From Olivibacter sp036959255 (GTDB lineage Bacteria > Bacteroidota > Bacteroidia > Sphingobacteriales > Sphingobacteriaceae): a stretch of DNA of 64,000 bases. The notes below the pieces were generated by a model. It was not told the DNA's origin. It made no database searches and saw nothing but the letters and a program-made list of their open reading frames with translations. Below are positions 15,442 to 24,457 of the stretch, piece by piece (positions within the stretch are counted from its first letter, which is position 1; each line of letters begins with the position of its first letter). The translations under genes and the position numbers were made by a program. The stretch is taken from assembly GCF_036959255.1 (NCBI RefSeq), contig NZ_JAWMTI010000003.1, positions 1 through 64,000 on the forward strand, in the 5' to 3' direction.

Positions 15442-17766
15442 TTAAAATTTAAAGTTCCAGGTTACAGAAGGGATCGGTATGGGAAACAGACTCGTCCGTA
15501 CCGCTTCAGTAGTATTTGGATTGGTCTTGCTATCCCGAAAAGTAATTGCATAAGGATTGTGGTAGCCATATACATTGTAAATACTAAAAGTCCAGCTCGA
15601 GTGATAGCGCTTATGCTCTTTTCCTTCCAAGGTAGCACCTATATCCAGCCGGTGCGTAGCCGGTAGGCGATACCCATTGCGTTCCGAATAGGAAAATCTG
15701 GTTCGATCGCCGAGGCTATACTTGCCGGTAGGATAAGTAACCGCATTGCCCGTTCCGTATATAAAGGTACCCGAGAAAGTCCAGCGATCATTTAATTTGT
15801 AAATTCCCACGATTGAAAGGTCATGCGTTCTGTCCTGCCGGGCAGGGTAATAATTCCCCTGGTTTATTGCATCAAACCTTCTTTCCGTGCGTGATAAGGT
15901 ATAACCGATCCAGCCATTGAGTCGGCCGTGTCTCTTTTTTACAAATAACTCCATGCCGTAAGCCCTTCCCGTACCATAGGTTAACTGTGATTCAGCATCC
16001 TGATTAACCATCAGTTCAGCACCGTCTTTATAGTCGATCTGGTTTTGCATCCATTTATAATAAACTTCAGCAGAGAATTCATAATTATTATCGCTGAAAT
16101 TCCGGAAATATCCCGTTGATAGCTGGTCGGCAATTTCCGGCTTAATATTATTACTACTCATCACGTACAGATCAGTAGGCGTACTACTGGTAGAGTTGCT
16201 GAGCAAGTGTATATTTTGCGTATTGCGATTATAGGACAACTTAACCGAAGTCCGATCGTTCAACAGATAACTAGCAGAAAACCGTGGCTCCAGCATAAGG
16301 TAGGATTTCACCAGATCGCCTGAGCCAACCACTGTAGTTGTTAAGGCCGTTCCGTCCGGATTGTATGTTTTAAACGTTCCGGGGCCCATTACAAACATCC
16401 CATTCAAACGTAGCCCATAAAGCAACGTAAGCTTATCAGTTGGCTTCCACTCGTCGCTCGCGTAAATTGCGGCCTCATAACCGTATCGATCTTCAACATG
16501 AAGATCATTAAAACTGGAATTAGCGCTAGCACGGATATCACCCGGCGATATTTTGTGATGCACCACATTTGCGCCAAACTTGATGGCATGATTACTATTC
16601 AGTGTGTACTGAAAATCCTGTTTCAGATTAAAATCTCGTATACGCGAAGTAATCTTAACATCCTCGTCATTTTGAAACTGTTGAACGGCGTATCGATAAT
16701 TGCTGTAAATCAGGGAAGTATTAGAAAACAGCTTGCTGCTGAACAAGTGATTAAACCGTATAGTAGCCGTGCTGTTGCCCCAATCCGTCCCGAAGATATC
16801 CTGCACCCCCAATACGTCCTTACCGAAATACCCCGATAAATAGAGCGCATTCTTATCGTCAAAGTGATAATTGGCTTTGGCGTTCAGATCATAAAAATAT
16901 AAGGTACTGCTATTAACGGTAGAATCGGAGGAAGCCTTCAGAAATAGGTCCACATAGGTCCTGCGACCGCTTACCATGAAAGATCCTTTATCTTTCACAA
17001 TGGGCCCTTCCACCTTTAAACGCGAAGCAATCAATCCCAGGCCCCCCTCAAGGGTAAATCTTTTATTATTGCCTTCATTCATCTTTACATCCAGCACAGA
17101 TGATAAGCGCCCTCCATATTCAGCGGGCATCCCGCCTTTATAAATACTCACGTCTTTGATGGCGTCCGAATTAAAGGTAGAGAAAAAGCCCAGTAAATGA
17201 GATGCGTTATAGACAGGCGCTTCATCCAGAAGAATAAGGTTTTGGTCGGCGGCACCACCCCGAACATAGAACCCTGTGTTCCCCTCTCCTCCCGATTTAA
17301 TACCGGGCATCAGCGTGACTGTCTTTAAAATGTCCCGCTCGCCCATTACCACGGGCACCATATTGATCTGGGCCATATTGAGTTTCTCCATCCCCATCTG
17401 TGGCGATCGGATTTGATCATGATCTGAACGATCTGCCCGAATAACCACTTCCTCTAATGTACCCCTCGGTGTAAGCGATACGTTCAACGTTTGATCGCTA
17501 TGTAATGAAACTTTTTCAACAACGGTTTCATAGCCTATATAACTAAACAACAGGGTGTGTTCGCCTTCTGCGGGCGTAAGTGAATAAAAGCCGTAGCTAT
17601 TGGTGGTAGTGCCTAAAGCACTGAAGCCCTGCACTCTTATGGATGCTCCGATAAGGGTCTCTCCTGTACTGGCATCTTTGATCGTTCCATGGATGGCGAA
17701 TTTCTTTTGCGCATAGCTACTTAAGCCTGGAAGTAGCAGGATAATTAAAAACAGTGATCTACTCAT
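15442..17766 (-). CDS. TonB-dependent receptor with carboxypeptidase-regulatory-like domain
   Basis: 774 aa. The signal peptide ends SSYAQ. A carboxypeptidase-regulatory-like domain (about 22-105: GTIKDASTGETLIGASIRV, FSYIGYETVVEKV) precedes a plug domain (MGERDILKTVTLMPGIKSG, GFYVRGGAADQNLILLDEAPV) and a 22-strand-type barrel ending in aromatic residues (TWNFKF). Predicted to import a substrate across the outer membrane using TonB energy. It is followed by the DUF4249 lipoprotein gene and preceded by a small HMA-like gene 60 bp upstream; the three probably form one transcript. Confidence 0.93.
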   Translation of the reverse strand: MSRSLFLIILLLPGLSSYAQKKFAIHGTIKDASTGETLIGASIRVQGFSALGTTTNSYGFYSLTPAEGEHTLLFSYIGYETVVEKVSLHSDQTLNVSLTPRGTLEEVVIRADRSDHDQIRSPQMGMEKLNMAQINMVPVVMGERDILKTVTLMPGIKSGGEGNTGFYVRGGAADQNLILLDEAPVYNASHLLGFFSTFNSDAIKDVSIYKGGMPAEYGGRLSSVLDVKMNEGNNKRFTLEGGLGLIASRLKVEGPIVKDKGSFMVSGRRTYVDLFLKASSDSTVNSSTLYFYDLNAKANYHFDDKNALYLSGYFGKDVLGVQDIFGTDWGNSTATIRFNHLFSSKLFSNTSLIYSNYRYAVQQFQNDEDVKITSRIRDFNLKQDFQYTLNSNHAIKFGANVVHHKISPGDIRASANSSFNDLHVEDRYGYEAAIYASDEWKPTDKLTLLYGLRLNGMFVMGPGTFKTYNPDGTALTTTVVGSGDLVKSYLMLEPRFSASYLLNDRTSVKLSYNRNTQNIHLLSNSTSSTPTDLYVMSSNNIKPEIADQLSTGYFRNFSDNNYEFSAEVYYKWMQNQIDYKDGAELMVNQDAESQLTYGTGRAYGMELFVKKRHGRLNGWIGYTLSRTERRFDAINQGNYYPARQDRTHDLSIVGIYKLNDRWTFSGTFIYGTGNAVTYPTGKYSLGDRTRFSYSERNGYRLPATHRLDIGATLEGKEHKRYHSSWTFSIYNVYGYHNPYAITFRDSKTNPNTTEAVRTSLFPIPIPSVTWNFKF

Positions 17767-17825
17767 TAAATATAATTGATGTCGGTGAATATGATACGTT
17801 GCTATTAGCCGAGGCTAGTTACTCG

Positions 17826-18050
17826 TTATAATTCATATGCCATGTTTTCGCAGCAGATCCCTTCTGCTCGTAATAATTTTTCAATTGTTCGCGGATGCAG
17901 GTCGGTTGAGACAAGCCGTAAGATTCGGTCACAATCCGTAAGATCAAAACTCCATTGCCTAATCTTACCGGTTGATGCAAAAAGAGCGGCTATCCTATTT
18001 ACATCGTCCATACAATCAACGTCTGTTTTAAAAATTAACACCTGATCCAT
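17826..18050 (-). CDS. Small HMA-fold-like protein upstream of the TonB receptor
   Basis: 74 aa from the ATG at 18050 (AAAAGAGATT precedes it); a longer frame to 18146 exists but lacks support. The pattern VLIFKTDVD, then IRQWSFDLTDCDRILRL, then LLRAEGICCENM has the beta-alpha-beta rhythm of a ferredoxin-like/HMA fold. Similar 70-residue proteins are common in Bacteroidota. The canonical CxxC metal motif is missing; the only cysteines are in VDCMD, TDCDR and ICCEN. Metal binding is therefore unproven. Its position suggests co-transcription with the receptor. Confidence 0.7.
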   Translation of the reverse strand: MDQVLIFKTDVDCMDDVNRIAALFASTGKIRQWSFDLTDCDRILRLVSTDLHPRTIEKLLRAEGICCENMAYEL

Positions 18051-18128
18051 AATCTCTTTTTTATTTGAAAAATCCCTGCTGTTGCTCAGAATTAGCATGG
18101 GACAAATGTATATGGCGGTATCATGGTC

Positions 18129-18281
18129 GGTAGCTTTTTTATACAAAGGGGGTGGTTTTTTATACCAAATCCGGCTATCGGTCTCATTTGTATATAATCC
18201 CCGAAAGACCGGTCAGAAGCATCCCCTAATTAAGGTGAAAATGGTAGGTTTATATAAAAAAAAGGTAGGTTTGTATAAAAA
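18129..18281. promoter_or_regulatory. Two pairs of 21-22 bp-spaced direct repeats between divergent operons
   Basis: Four sites share GGTRGnTTTnTATA. They are GGTAGCTTTTTTATAC (18129), GGTGGTTTTTTATACC (18151), GGTAGGTTTATATAAAAA (18243) and GGTAGGTTTGTATAAAAA (18264). Spacing is 22 bp in the first pair and 21 bp in the second. One pair lies upstream of the HMA/TonB receptor operon and the other upstream of the LytS/LytTR operon. LytTR regulators bind such direct repeats on one face of DNA, so these are strong candidates for sites of the 19425-20141 regulator. Confidence 0.7.
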
Positions 18282-18351
18282 TCAGTTTACGACAACAATC
18301 TTTTACCTTATTTTGGTTTAGCATAATTGGGTGTGCACATTAATATCGTAA

Positions 18352-19428
18352 ATGAAAGACAATTCCTCCCGACAACACTGGTTTGTAGATTTTCTTGTCG
18401 AAGACAAGTATCGGATTTATCGGCATCTACTTATCTGGATTTACATCATCTTAACTGAAGTTCCGGATTTCAACGGGACAAAGAAGTATGCCGGAAATTA
18501 CGACCTATTTTATGGTGCTACAAAATTATTGCTATTTATACCGATGGTGTATATGAACATGTATGTTCTTGTTCCCAAACTATTGTTTAAAGACCGTTAT
18601 TTCGTTTACTTATTTACGATCCTGCTGATGATCCTGATCATGATATCGATCATGCAGGTGCTGTCAAACGGTATCTTTGACTACTTTTTCAAAACCTATA
18701 GATTGACAAGCGATCGGGAGAATTACGGTGTCCTTGCCACCATTATAGATAATTTGAACATATTGGGCATAGCCGTAATAGCCTCCACGTCAATTAAGCT
18801 ATTGCAGCGATGGAAAGAAGACTCCACACGGATTAATGACCTGGAAAAAAGCACCTTGCAGATTGAGCTTCGTGAACTAAAAAACCAGATAAACCCACAT
18901 TTCTTGTTTAACATGCTCAACAACGTCAATGTACTGGTTTCAAAAGATCCACAAAAAGCTTCAACCGTTATCAAGAAGCTATCCCAGTTTTTGCGCTATC
19001 AACTCTATGAAACCCGTGGACAGACCGTATCCTTACAGTCAGAAATAGAATTTTTACGGGATTTCCTAGCGCTGGAAAAAATTAGGCGTGACGAATTTAG
19101 CTTTGAAATTACCAATGGAGAACCCGCCGAATTGTTGGACACGTCAATACCCCCCGGTCTTTTTCTTACTTTTGTAGAAAACGCCGTGAAACACAGTGCC
19201 GATACCGAAGCGCCTTCGGGCATTTCATTATGTTTTAAAAACATCGGAAAAAGGTTGATCTTTACCTGTGTCAATACAAAACCGAATGAACCTTTTTTTA
19301 TACGAACGGGCGGACTGGGACTTGCAAACATCATTCGTCGATTAGATTTATTATATGGTAAGAGCTACAAACTTGACATCGACAATGGGGACGATTTGTA
19401 TAAAGTAATCTTAAGTGTACCGATATGA
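18352..19428 (+). CDS. LytS-type sensor histidine kinase
   Basis: 358 aa. Four transmembrane segments fall in about 22-150, followed by a linker helix (RINDLEKSTLQIELRELK). The kinase core has INPHFLFNMLNN (His at about 183), an N box (TFVENAVKHS) and a G box (TGGLGLANI). The stop codon overlaps the start of the regulator gene by 4 bp (ATGA-type), showing translational coupling. The operon is divergent from the HMA/TonB/DUF4249 genes, its likely targets. Confidence 0.93.
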   Translation: MKDNSSRQHWFVDFLVEDKYRIYRHLLIWIYIILTEVPDFNGTKKYAGNYDLFYGATKLLLFIPMVYMNMYVLVPKLLFKDRYFVYLFTILLMILIMISIMQVLSNGIFDYFFKTYRLTSDRENYGVLATIIDNLNILGIAVIASTSIKLLQRWKEDSTRINDLEKSTLQIELRELKNQINPHFLFNMLNNVNVLVSKDPQKASTVIKKLSQFLRYQLYETRGQTVSLQSEIEFLRDFLALEKIRRDEFSFEITNGEPAELLDTSIPPGLFLTFVENAVKHSADTEAPSGISLCFKNIGKRLIFTCVNTKPNEPFFIRTGGLGLANIIRRLDLLYGKSYKLDIDNGDDLYKVILSVPI

Positions 19429-20141
19429 ATTGTATTATCGTCGACGATGAGCCATTGGCCAGGGAGGGAATACTATTGCACCTGCAAGGAATTCCGGATA
19501 TCGTTATATTGGGCAGTTTCAACAGTGCAAGAAAAGCGTATGATTTTATCAGCAACAATTCCGTCGATCTTATTTTTTTAGATGTAGAGATGCCCGGAAT
19601 AAACGGGGTAAATTTTGCGGCATCACTTCCAAAGGAAATATTGGTGATTTTCGTTACCGCCTACTCCGAATATGCTTTAGAAAGTTATGAAGCCGATGCG
19701 ATCGATTACCTGGTAAAGCCAGTTGAAAAAGAACGATTAGAGCGCGCCATCGCTAAGGCATTTTTCTATCGCGGTCTTTTAGACAAGCAAGGGACTACGG
19801 AAAGTATCGAAAGTGATTTCATCCTTATAAAAGCCGAGCGGCGCTACCACAAAATTTTCTTCGACGATATTTTGTATGTTCAGGGATTAAAAGATTACGT
19901 CGTGATCTTTACAGAAAATAACAAGATCATCACGGCCATGAACCTGAAGACAATCTCCGGATACCTAAAGCCCGGTCGTTTCGTCAGAGTGAGTAAATCT
20001 TACTTGGTAAACCTCAAGCGCATCGATTCGTTTGATGTGCACACCATTTATATAAAAAATGCCGAAATCCCGATCGGTGACGTTTTCAAGAAGGCTTTTT
20101 TTGAAATATACCTGGGTAAAAATCTTCCCGATAGCCTGTAA
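19425..20141 (+). CDS. LytTR-family response regulator
   Basis: 238 aa. The receiver domain has DDE at 7-9, phospho-acceptor Asp53 (LIFLDVEMPGI) and Lys in YLVKPVEK. The LytTR DNA-binding domain (about 138-235) includes LYVQGLKDYVVIF and FVRVSKSYLVNL. It overlaps the kinase gene by 4 bp. The paired GGTRGnTTTnTATA repeats upstream of both divergent operons are its probable binding sites. Confidence 0.93.
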   Translation: MNCIIVDDEPLAREGILLHLQGIPDIVILGSFNSARKAYDFISNNSVDLIFLDVEMPGINGVNFAASLPKEILVIFVTAYSEYALESYEADAIDYLVKPVEKERLERAIAKAFFYRGLLDKQGTTESIESDFILIKAERRYHKIFFDDILYVQGLKDYVVIFTENNKIITAMNLKTISGYLKPGRFVRVSKSYLVNLKRIDSFDVHTIYIKNAEIPIGDVFKKAFFEIYLGKNLPDSL

Positions 20142-20189
20142 ATACTGCACAGGTTGAGCCGTGCACTGTAGGCTTTAGGCAGCACTGGC

Positions 20190-20290
20190 CCATCATCAAA
20201 TTAGCTCATCGGCTAATCGGCTAATTGACTCATCATCACATCGGCTCATTATCACATTGGCTAATTGGCTCATTGGCTCATTAACTAATC
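20190..20290. repeat. GGCTAAT/CATCATCACAT repeats (cluster 5) in the 20142-20626 gap
   Basis: Same units as clusters 3 and 4, including the shared right flank TAACTAATCTCACAACCAAT. The rest of the gap holds a duplicated GAGTCCGATAG (about 20354 and 20365), and the direct repeat GACAAATGCGTCAT at 20524 and 20543, 90-100 bp before the next gene. No ORF is credible here. Confidence 0.75.
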
Positions 20291-20626
20291 TCACAACCAA
20301 TAACCAACAACCAATAACCAACAACCCTCCCCACCCCATCCCAGTCTAAGCCGAGTCCGATAGGAGTCCGATAGGTATTGCTTAAAAAGCCGCTTTTTGC
20401 TGGTTTTTGCGGACCCTACAGGGATATCACTAGGATATAGATGGGATAGGACACGAATGGGACACGGATCAAGGTCGGCTTTGCCTTAGCTCCAAGATCA
20501 GCTATGCCCGTCCGAACAACAACGACAAATGCGTCATTTTGCGACAAATGCGTCATCTCGCGTCATTTGCGACCAAGCTTCTTCTCAGGGTACCGAACTT
20601 TGTAGTGTTGTTTTAAAAACCATATC

Positions 20627-21385
20627 ATGGCACAACAAGAAAGTATCATTAAATTAAAAGGGAAAATCGGGGATTTGACCTTTTACAAAACCAAAACAGG
20701 GTATCAGGCACGTCAGGTAACAGGCGTAAGTTCCGATCGGATTGCCAATGACCCCAAATTTCAACGTACACGCGAGAACAACGCCGAGTTTGGTACAGGC
20801 GGCGCGGCAGCAAAGCGACTGCGCCAAGCCTTCCGACCGTTAATCTTGCTCACGTACGACACCAAAATGCCAAACCGTCTCTTCAGCCGAATGATGCGCA
20901 TTTTAAGGGCAGATGCCATCAATGCACGTGGCGAACGGAAAGTGCTGGCCGAAAATCTGGGGCCACTAAGGCAATTTAATTTCAACATTGCCGCAGAGCT
21001 CAGCAACACCCTATTTGCAAAACCCGATGTAGCGATCGATCGAACGGCAGGTACGGTGAATTTAACGATCGAAGCGCTGCGGCCATCCTTAGCCGTTGCG
21101 GCACCACAAGGTGCTACCCATTTCCAGCTGAATTTCGGTGCATCGGCCGTAGACTTCGATAGCGAAGACATGTCCGAAATGGCTACGACCCAAAGCGAAA
21201 GCTTCGCATTGAAGGAGATGGTAATTGATAGCCAAACACTGAGCGTTAACCTTGCTAATCCCGGTGAATTGCCCGTATTTGTGCTGTTCGGTATCACCTT
21301 TTACCAAGAAGTCAACACCATCTTGTACCCGTTGAATAACGGTGCCTACAATGCCATTTCCATTATCCAGATAGCGATCATGTAA
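20627..21385 (+). CDS. Conserved-type hypothetical protein, first gene of a four-gene module
   Basis: 252 aa, no signal peptide. The opening (IIKLKGKIGDLTFYKTKTGYQAR) followed by NDPKFQRTRENNAEFG is typical of a class of Bacteroidota proteins that often lie beside phage-like lysis genes. I know no function for it. It is basic in the middle (KRLRQAFRPLIL, RLFSRMMRILRADA) and beta-rich towards the end. Its stop overlaps the next start by 2 bp, so the module is tightly coupled. Upstream lies a GACAAATGCGTCAT direct repeat that may be its operator. Confidence 0.8.
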   Translation: MAQQESIIKLKGKIGDLTFYKTKTGYQARQVTGVSSDRIANDPKFQRTRENNAEFGTGGAAAKRLRQAFRPLILLTYDTKMPNRLFSRMMRILRADAINARGERKVLAENLGPLRQFNFNIAAELSNTLFAKPDVAIDRTAGTVNLTIEALRPSLAVAAPQGATHFQLNFGASAVDFDSEDMSEMATTQSESFALKEMVIDSQTLSVNLANPGELPVFVLFGITFYQEVNTILYPLNNGAYNAISIIQIAIM

Positions 21386-21816
21386 TGGAGCTCCACTTAA
21401 CGCGGACATACCATTCAAATGGTACCAACGGTGTAATCACTTATGCAGACAAGACGATCTGCGAATGCATCGAACTGCCCTGGCGAAACAACAGACGACT
21501 GATCAGTTGTATTCCCGAGGGGCGATACCGACTGATCAAACGCATGCATTACCGCTGGCGGGAGCAATTGGCGGTGGTAAATGTACCCGGCCGGGAAGCT
21601 ATCCTTTTCCATCCAGGAAACAATGCCTTACACGAGTTACAGGGCTGTATTGCGCCGGTAACCAAATGCATCGCACCCGGAGTAGGAAACTACAGTCGTA
21701 TTGCGCTGGAACGGATCAAAGATCTCGTGTACCCCCTATTAGATGTGGAGGAAGAGGTTTGGTTAGTGATTACGAGTGTTGACAGACAATTACTTAACAA
21801 CAAAAATGAAGACTAA
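21385..21816 (+). CDS. DUF5675 family protein
   Basis: 143 aa. The pattern LTRTYHSNGTNGVITY, then CIELPW..N....SCIPEGRYRL and GREAILFHPGN, then LHGC-like LQGCIAPV fits DUF5675, a small single-domain family found in Bacteroidota genomes and phages, often beside holin- or lysozyme-like genes. Enzymatic role unknown. The conserved His and Cys in FHPGN and LQGCI could form an active site. The following gene starts within its 3' end (ATG 21806 versus stop 21814-21816). Confidence 0.85.
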   Translation: MELHLTRTYHSNGTNGVITYADKTICECIELPWRNNRRLISCIPEGRYRLIKRMHYRWREQLAVVNVPGREAILFHPGNNALHELQGCIAPVTKCIAPGVGNYSRIALERIKDLVYPLLDVEEEVWLVITSVDRQLLNNKNED

Positions 21817-22078
21817 AAATACGGCATTGCGCTCAACGGAAGAGCGAAATACCGGGCCTACCGGGGCATCGAACGGACAAACGCAAACAGCTTGGTGGCA
21901 GCCCTGGAAGAAAGGTTTGCAGTTAGCCGGCCAGCTGGTGGTTGCCAGCCCCATCGGCTTACCTGCCAAGCTTGTCAAGGCAGCAAAATACCTCAATTTG
22001 CTGTTGGGAGTTTGGGATAATCTAGAAGCATCGCAAAAAGAGAAGCCCCATACCGAACATCAACAAGATGCGCCATGA
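21806..22078 (+). CDS. Small hypothetical protein of the DUF5675 module
   Basis: 90 aa from ATG 21806; the frame is open from a GTG at 21776, but that would overlap the preceding gene more deeply. It has a polar, threonine-rich N-terminus, then a moderately hydrophobic stretch (GLQLAGQLVVASPIGLPAKLV) and a charged tail. It may be membrane-associated or amphipathic. It overlaps both neighbours by a few bases, so it is translated as part of the module. Confidence 0.65.
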   Translation: MKTKNTALRSTEERNTGPTGASNGQTQTAWWQPWKKGLQLAGQLVVASPIGLPAKLVKAAKYLNLLLGVWDNLEASQKEKPHTEHQQDAP

Positions 22079-22232
22079 CCTTAAAACGGGTACCCTATTC
22101 GGCACCCTCCTAAGTGCACTACCGCATCTCGGTGCCGATGAACTGCTAAAAACCACTATTTTAGCCGCCTTAGGTGCCACCGTCAGTTTTTTAGTCAGTC
22201 TATTATTACGCTGGTTAAACAGACGTCGGTAA
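22068..22232 (+). CDS. Holin-like one-TM small membrane protein
   Basis: 54 aa starting at ATG 22068, overlapping the preceding stop by 11 bp. It reads MRHDLKTGTLFGTLLSALPH, then a single hydrophobic segment (TILAALGATVSFLVSLLLRW) and a basic end LNRRR. This size, the single TM and the basic tail fit small phage holin-like or phage-tail-adjacent membrane peptides. With DUF5675 upstream it makes the module look like a domesticated lysis or release cassette. Function is inferred only from shape and position. Confidence 0.6.
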   Translation: MRHDLKTGTLFGTLLSALPHLGADELLKTTILAALGATVSFLVSLLLRWLNRRR

Positions 22233-22234
22233 AC

Positions 22235-22268
22235 AACAAGCCGCTCCATCAACGGGGCGGCTTGTTTT
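22235..22268 (+). terminator. Intrinsic terminator of the DUF5675 module
   Basis: AACAAGCCGCTCC and GGGGCGGCTTGTT pair into a 13-bp stem with one G-T wobble around the loop ATCAAC, followed by TT. It starts 2 bp after the holin-like stop. Confidence 0.85.
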
Positions 22269-22302
22269 CAGCTACTTCTCTACTAACTTCCGCAACTCAC
22301 AA

Positions 22303-22500
22303 CTACCCCCCAACCCCCTGCTCCACCTCTTCCACTTCAATCCCCATGTAATCCGCAAATTCCTTAACGGTAACAGGTTGATGTATCTCCTTGCCCAGTA
22401 CGAAACGGATATCCTTTAACAGACGTTGCGCCTGTCGAATGCTTTTGCCGGTGAGGTTACTTACATCCTGTGCGTAAATCACAATTCTTTTCGGTTTCAC
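22303..22500 (-). CDS. Small HTH-like hypothetical protein
   Basis: 65 aa. The sequence SNLTGKSIRQAQRLLKDIR followed by VTVKEFADYMGIEVEEVEQ looks like a short helix-turn-helix or helical hairpin with a second helix-turn motif. Proteins of this type are common in Sphingobacteriaceae. It reads against the DUF5675 module and lies 40 bp after the LytTR gene stop on the same strand. Function unknown; DNA binding is a guess. Confidence 0.6.
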   Translation of the reverse strand: MKPKRIVIYAQDVSNLTGKSIRQAQRLLKDIRFVLGKEIHQPVTVKEFADYMGIEVEEVEQGVGG

Positions 22501-22539
22501 GAGGTTATTTTGATGATCGGCACATTAAACGCAGCCTCC

Positions 22540-23325
22540 TTATCTTCCTACCATTAGCCGAGCCAGATTCTTCGCAGTAGATCGAATATAACTCGTCTTC
22601 TGCTTTCGCTCTCCCTGGCTCATGTACGTTTTTAATCCGTCTTTATAGGTACGGCCCAAAGGGAGCCCTTTCTTTAAATAATACAGTTTCACGTGTGTGC
22701 TGCTAAAACTGGCAATTAAACGCTTTGATACCATATAGCTCTTATGGATCCGTATAAAAAGGCTCTTGGGCAGTTCGTCTTCCAATTGCTGCAGCGGACA
22801 CCTTACTTTCTGGTTTTCGTCATTTATTAAATGAATATAGACATAGTTTTTTACAGCCTCGAGGTAAATAATGTCCGCAAAATGAATGCGTACCATTCCG
22901 CCATCTTGCGGTAGTGAAGTGTATTCCACCTCCACTTCCTGCACCCCTAAACTAACATGTCTTTTTATAAATACCCTTTGAATGGCTTCTTCAAAATGTT
23001 TATGCGAAAAGGGTTTGGTAAGGTAGTGCACCACATCAATGTCATAACCCTTTATTGCATAGCTAATGTTTTTTGTTCCGGTACACAGAATAACAAGCGG
23101 TTTGATGGGTAATAAATTAATCAGCTCAAAGGCATTCATATGCGGCAACTGAATATCAGCGATCAACAGATCAATCTCATTTTCCAATAAGAAATCTTTT
23201 GCTTCCAGCGGATCGGCAAAGGTTGCTTTCAGTTGCAACTGTTCCTGCCTTTTTACATAAGTAACCAGCAGATTCATCGCAGCGACATCATCTTCTAAGA
23301 TTGCGCAAGTAATTGTTTTGCTCAT
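22540..23325 (-). CDS. LytTR-family response regulator of the peptide/acyltransferase operon
   Basis: 261 aa. The receiver has the acidic pair EDD at 11-13, Asp57 (LLIADIQLPHM) and Lys in YLTKPFSH. The LytTR domain (about 145-250) includes IIYLEAVKNYVYIHL and FIRIHKSYMVSKR. Its start overlaps the kinase stop by 4 bp. The C-terminal tail (ERKQKTSYIRSTAKNLARL) is longer and more basic than usual. It is the last gene of a peptide-acyltransferase-kinase-regulator series and may control that operon. Confidence 0.92.
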   Translation of the reverse strand: MSKTITCAILEDDVAAMNLLVTYVKRQEQLQLKATFADPLEAKDFLLENEIDLLIADIQLPHMNAFELINLLPIKPLVILCTGTKNISYAIKGYDIDVVHYLTKPFSHKHFEEAIQRVFIKRHVSLGVQEVEVEYTSLPQDGGMVRIHFADIIYLEAVKNYVYIHLINDENQKVRCPLQQLEDELPKSLFIRIHKSYMVSKRLIASFSSTHVKLYYLKKGLPLGRTYKDGLKTYMSQGERKQKTSYIRSTAKNLARLMVGR

Positions 23326-24389
23326 GGATTATAAGTTATGGTTAAACATACAGTATACAAGCCCTGTTGCTCGTGTCGGGATAAAGCGTGTTCCGCATTG
23401 GCCAACATCGATAAACTTTGCTGTACCAACGCGGTTCCCTTCCCCCAACTTTGCGTGTTTGGCAATTGGGACGATATTTTATTTGTAATGGTGAAACTGA
23501 AAAAATTTGGTTTAAAAACGAGGTCCATACGCAGCGGATGTTCGTTGCTGATTTCGCCGTGTGTGAACGCATTTTCTACCAGTGTAACCAGGGCAAGCGG
23601 TGCAATAAACTGGCCCGTATCGTTCCCTTGCGTAGTAAGCTGCAAGGCCGAATCGCCATAACTTACCTGCGCCGATTCGATCATTTTATTGACCGTGGCA
23701 AGCTCCCTTCTTACCGAGACTTTAGCAAGTGTGCCCCGCATTAAATCGATCGAATAATCCAGTATACCACTCAAATTAGTGATCAATAGCGGGATCAAGG
23801 CATCGTTAAGCTCTTCCGCGCGGCAAACAATAGCATGTAAACTTCCTTTTATATGATGCGATTGCAAGAGCGAAAGCGTTTGCTCCCGCTTCATCTGTTC
23901 CGTTTCCCGCAGCCGCCGTGCCTCGGCCTGTTCCAAATCATTTACCCGCTGCTGTTTTAGCTGTCGGCTATAGAAAGCTGTATACAAGCCCAGGGCCAGA
24001 AAAATACTGAATCCGGCAAAAAGTGTATTACCAAAGAATTGCGACCAGCTAAAAGCAACGTGCGGTTTATAAAGATAATAGTTAAATGAAGGGAGCAGTA
24101 GGTAAACAATTAAGTATGTAAGTAACGGAAACAAGATAAAAATAATACCCCCCAGTATAAGTCCGCGCACCCGTCGATTCGGATTAAATAACAACCGAAC
24201 GATATAAGCAAGCAGATAAAAAAAAGCGATAACACAGGCTGATACAAGCATCGATTTTAGAAAATCCCTATTCCCATGCCGCAGGAGATTGGCGAGGTAA
24301 GACAAGAGCACGTAGGCACTTATCAGAAGAAGCTGCGATCGGATAGAAATAGAACGGTTAATACGATATAGGTTCTCGTTTAAGTTCAT
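23322..24389 (-). CDS. Membrane histidine kinase with a divergent H box
   Basis: 355 aa. Four hydrophobic segments occupy about 18-140, followed by a charged linker coil (RVNDLEQAEARRLRETEQMK). The usual PHFLFNxLN H box is replaced by LLQSHHIKGSLHAIV (His 178-179), followed by a normal N box (LVTLVENAFTHGE) and G box (WGKGTALVQ). It therefore belongs to the LytS-like group but has an altered phosphorylation site region. It is coupled to the LytTR gene by a 4-bp overlap and lies 68 bp after the acyltransferase gene. Confidence 0.88.
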   Translation of the reverse strand: MNLNENLYRINRSISIRSQLLLISAYVLLSYLANLLRHGNRDFLKSMLVSACVIAFFYLLAYIVRLLFNPNRRVRGLILGGIIFILFPLLTYLIVYLLLPSFNYYLYKPHVAFSWSQFFGNTLFAGFSIFLALGLYTAFYSRQLKQQRVNDLEQAEARRLRETEQMKREQTLSLLQSHHIKGSLHAIVCRAEELNDALIPLLITNLSGILDYSIDLMRGTLAKVSVRRELATVNKMIESAQVSYGDSALQLTTQGNDTGQFIAPLALVTLVENAFTHGEISNEHPLRMDLVFKPNFFSFTITNKISSQLPNTQSWGKGTALVQQSLSMLANAEHALSRHEQQGLYTVCLTITYNP

Positions 24390-24457
24390 TTGTTTGGCTT
24401 TCGGTAATAAAAGAAGCTCTTAAGTTACTCATAATTAATTAATAATCAACACACTAT

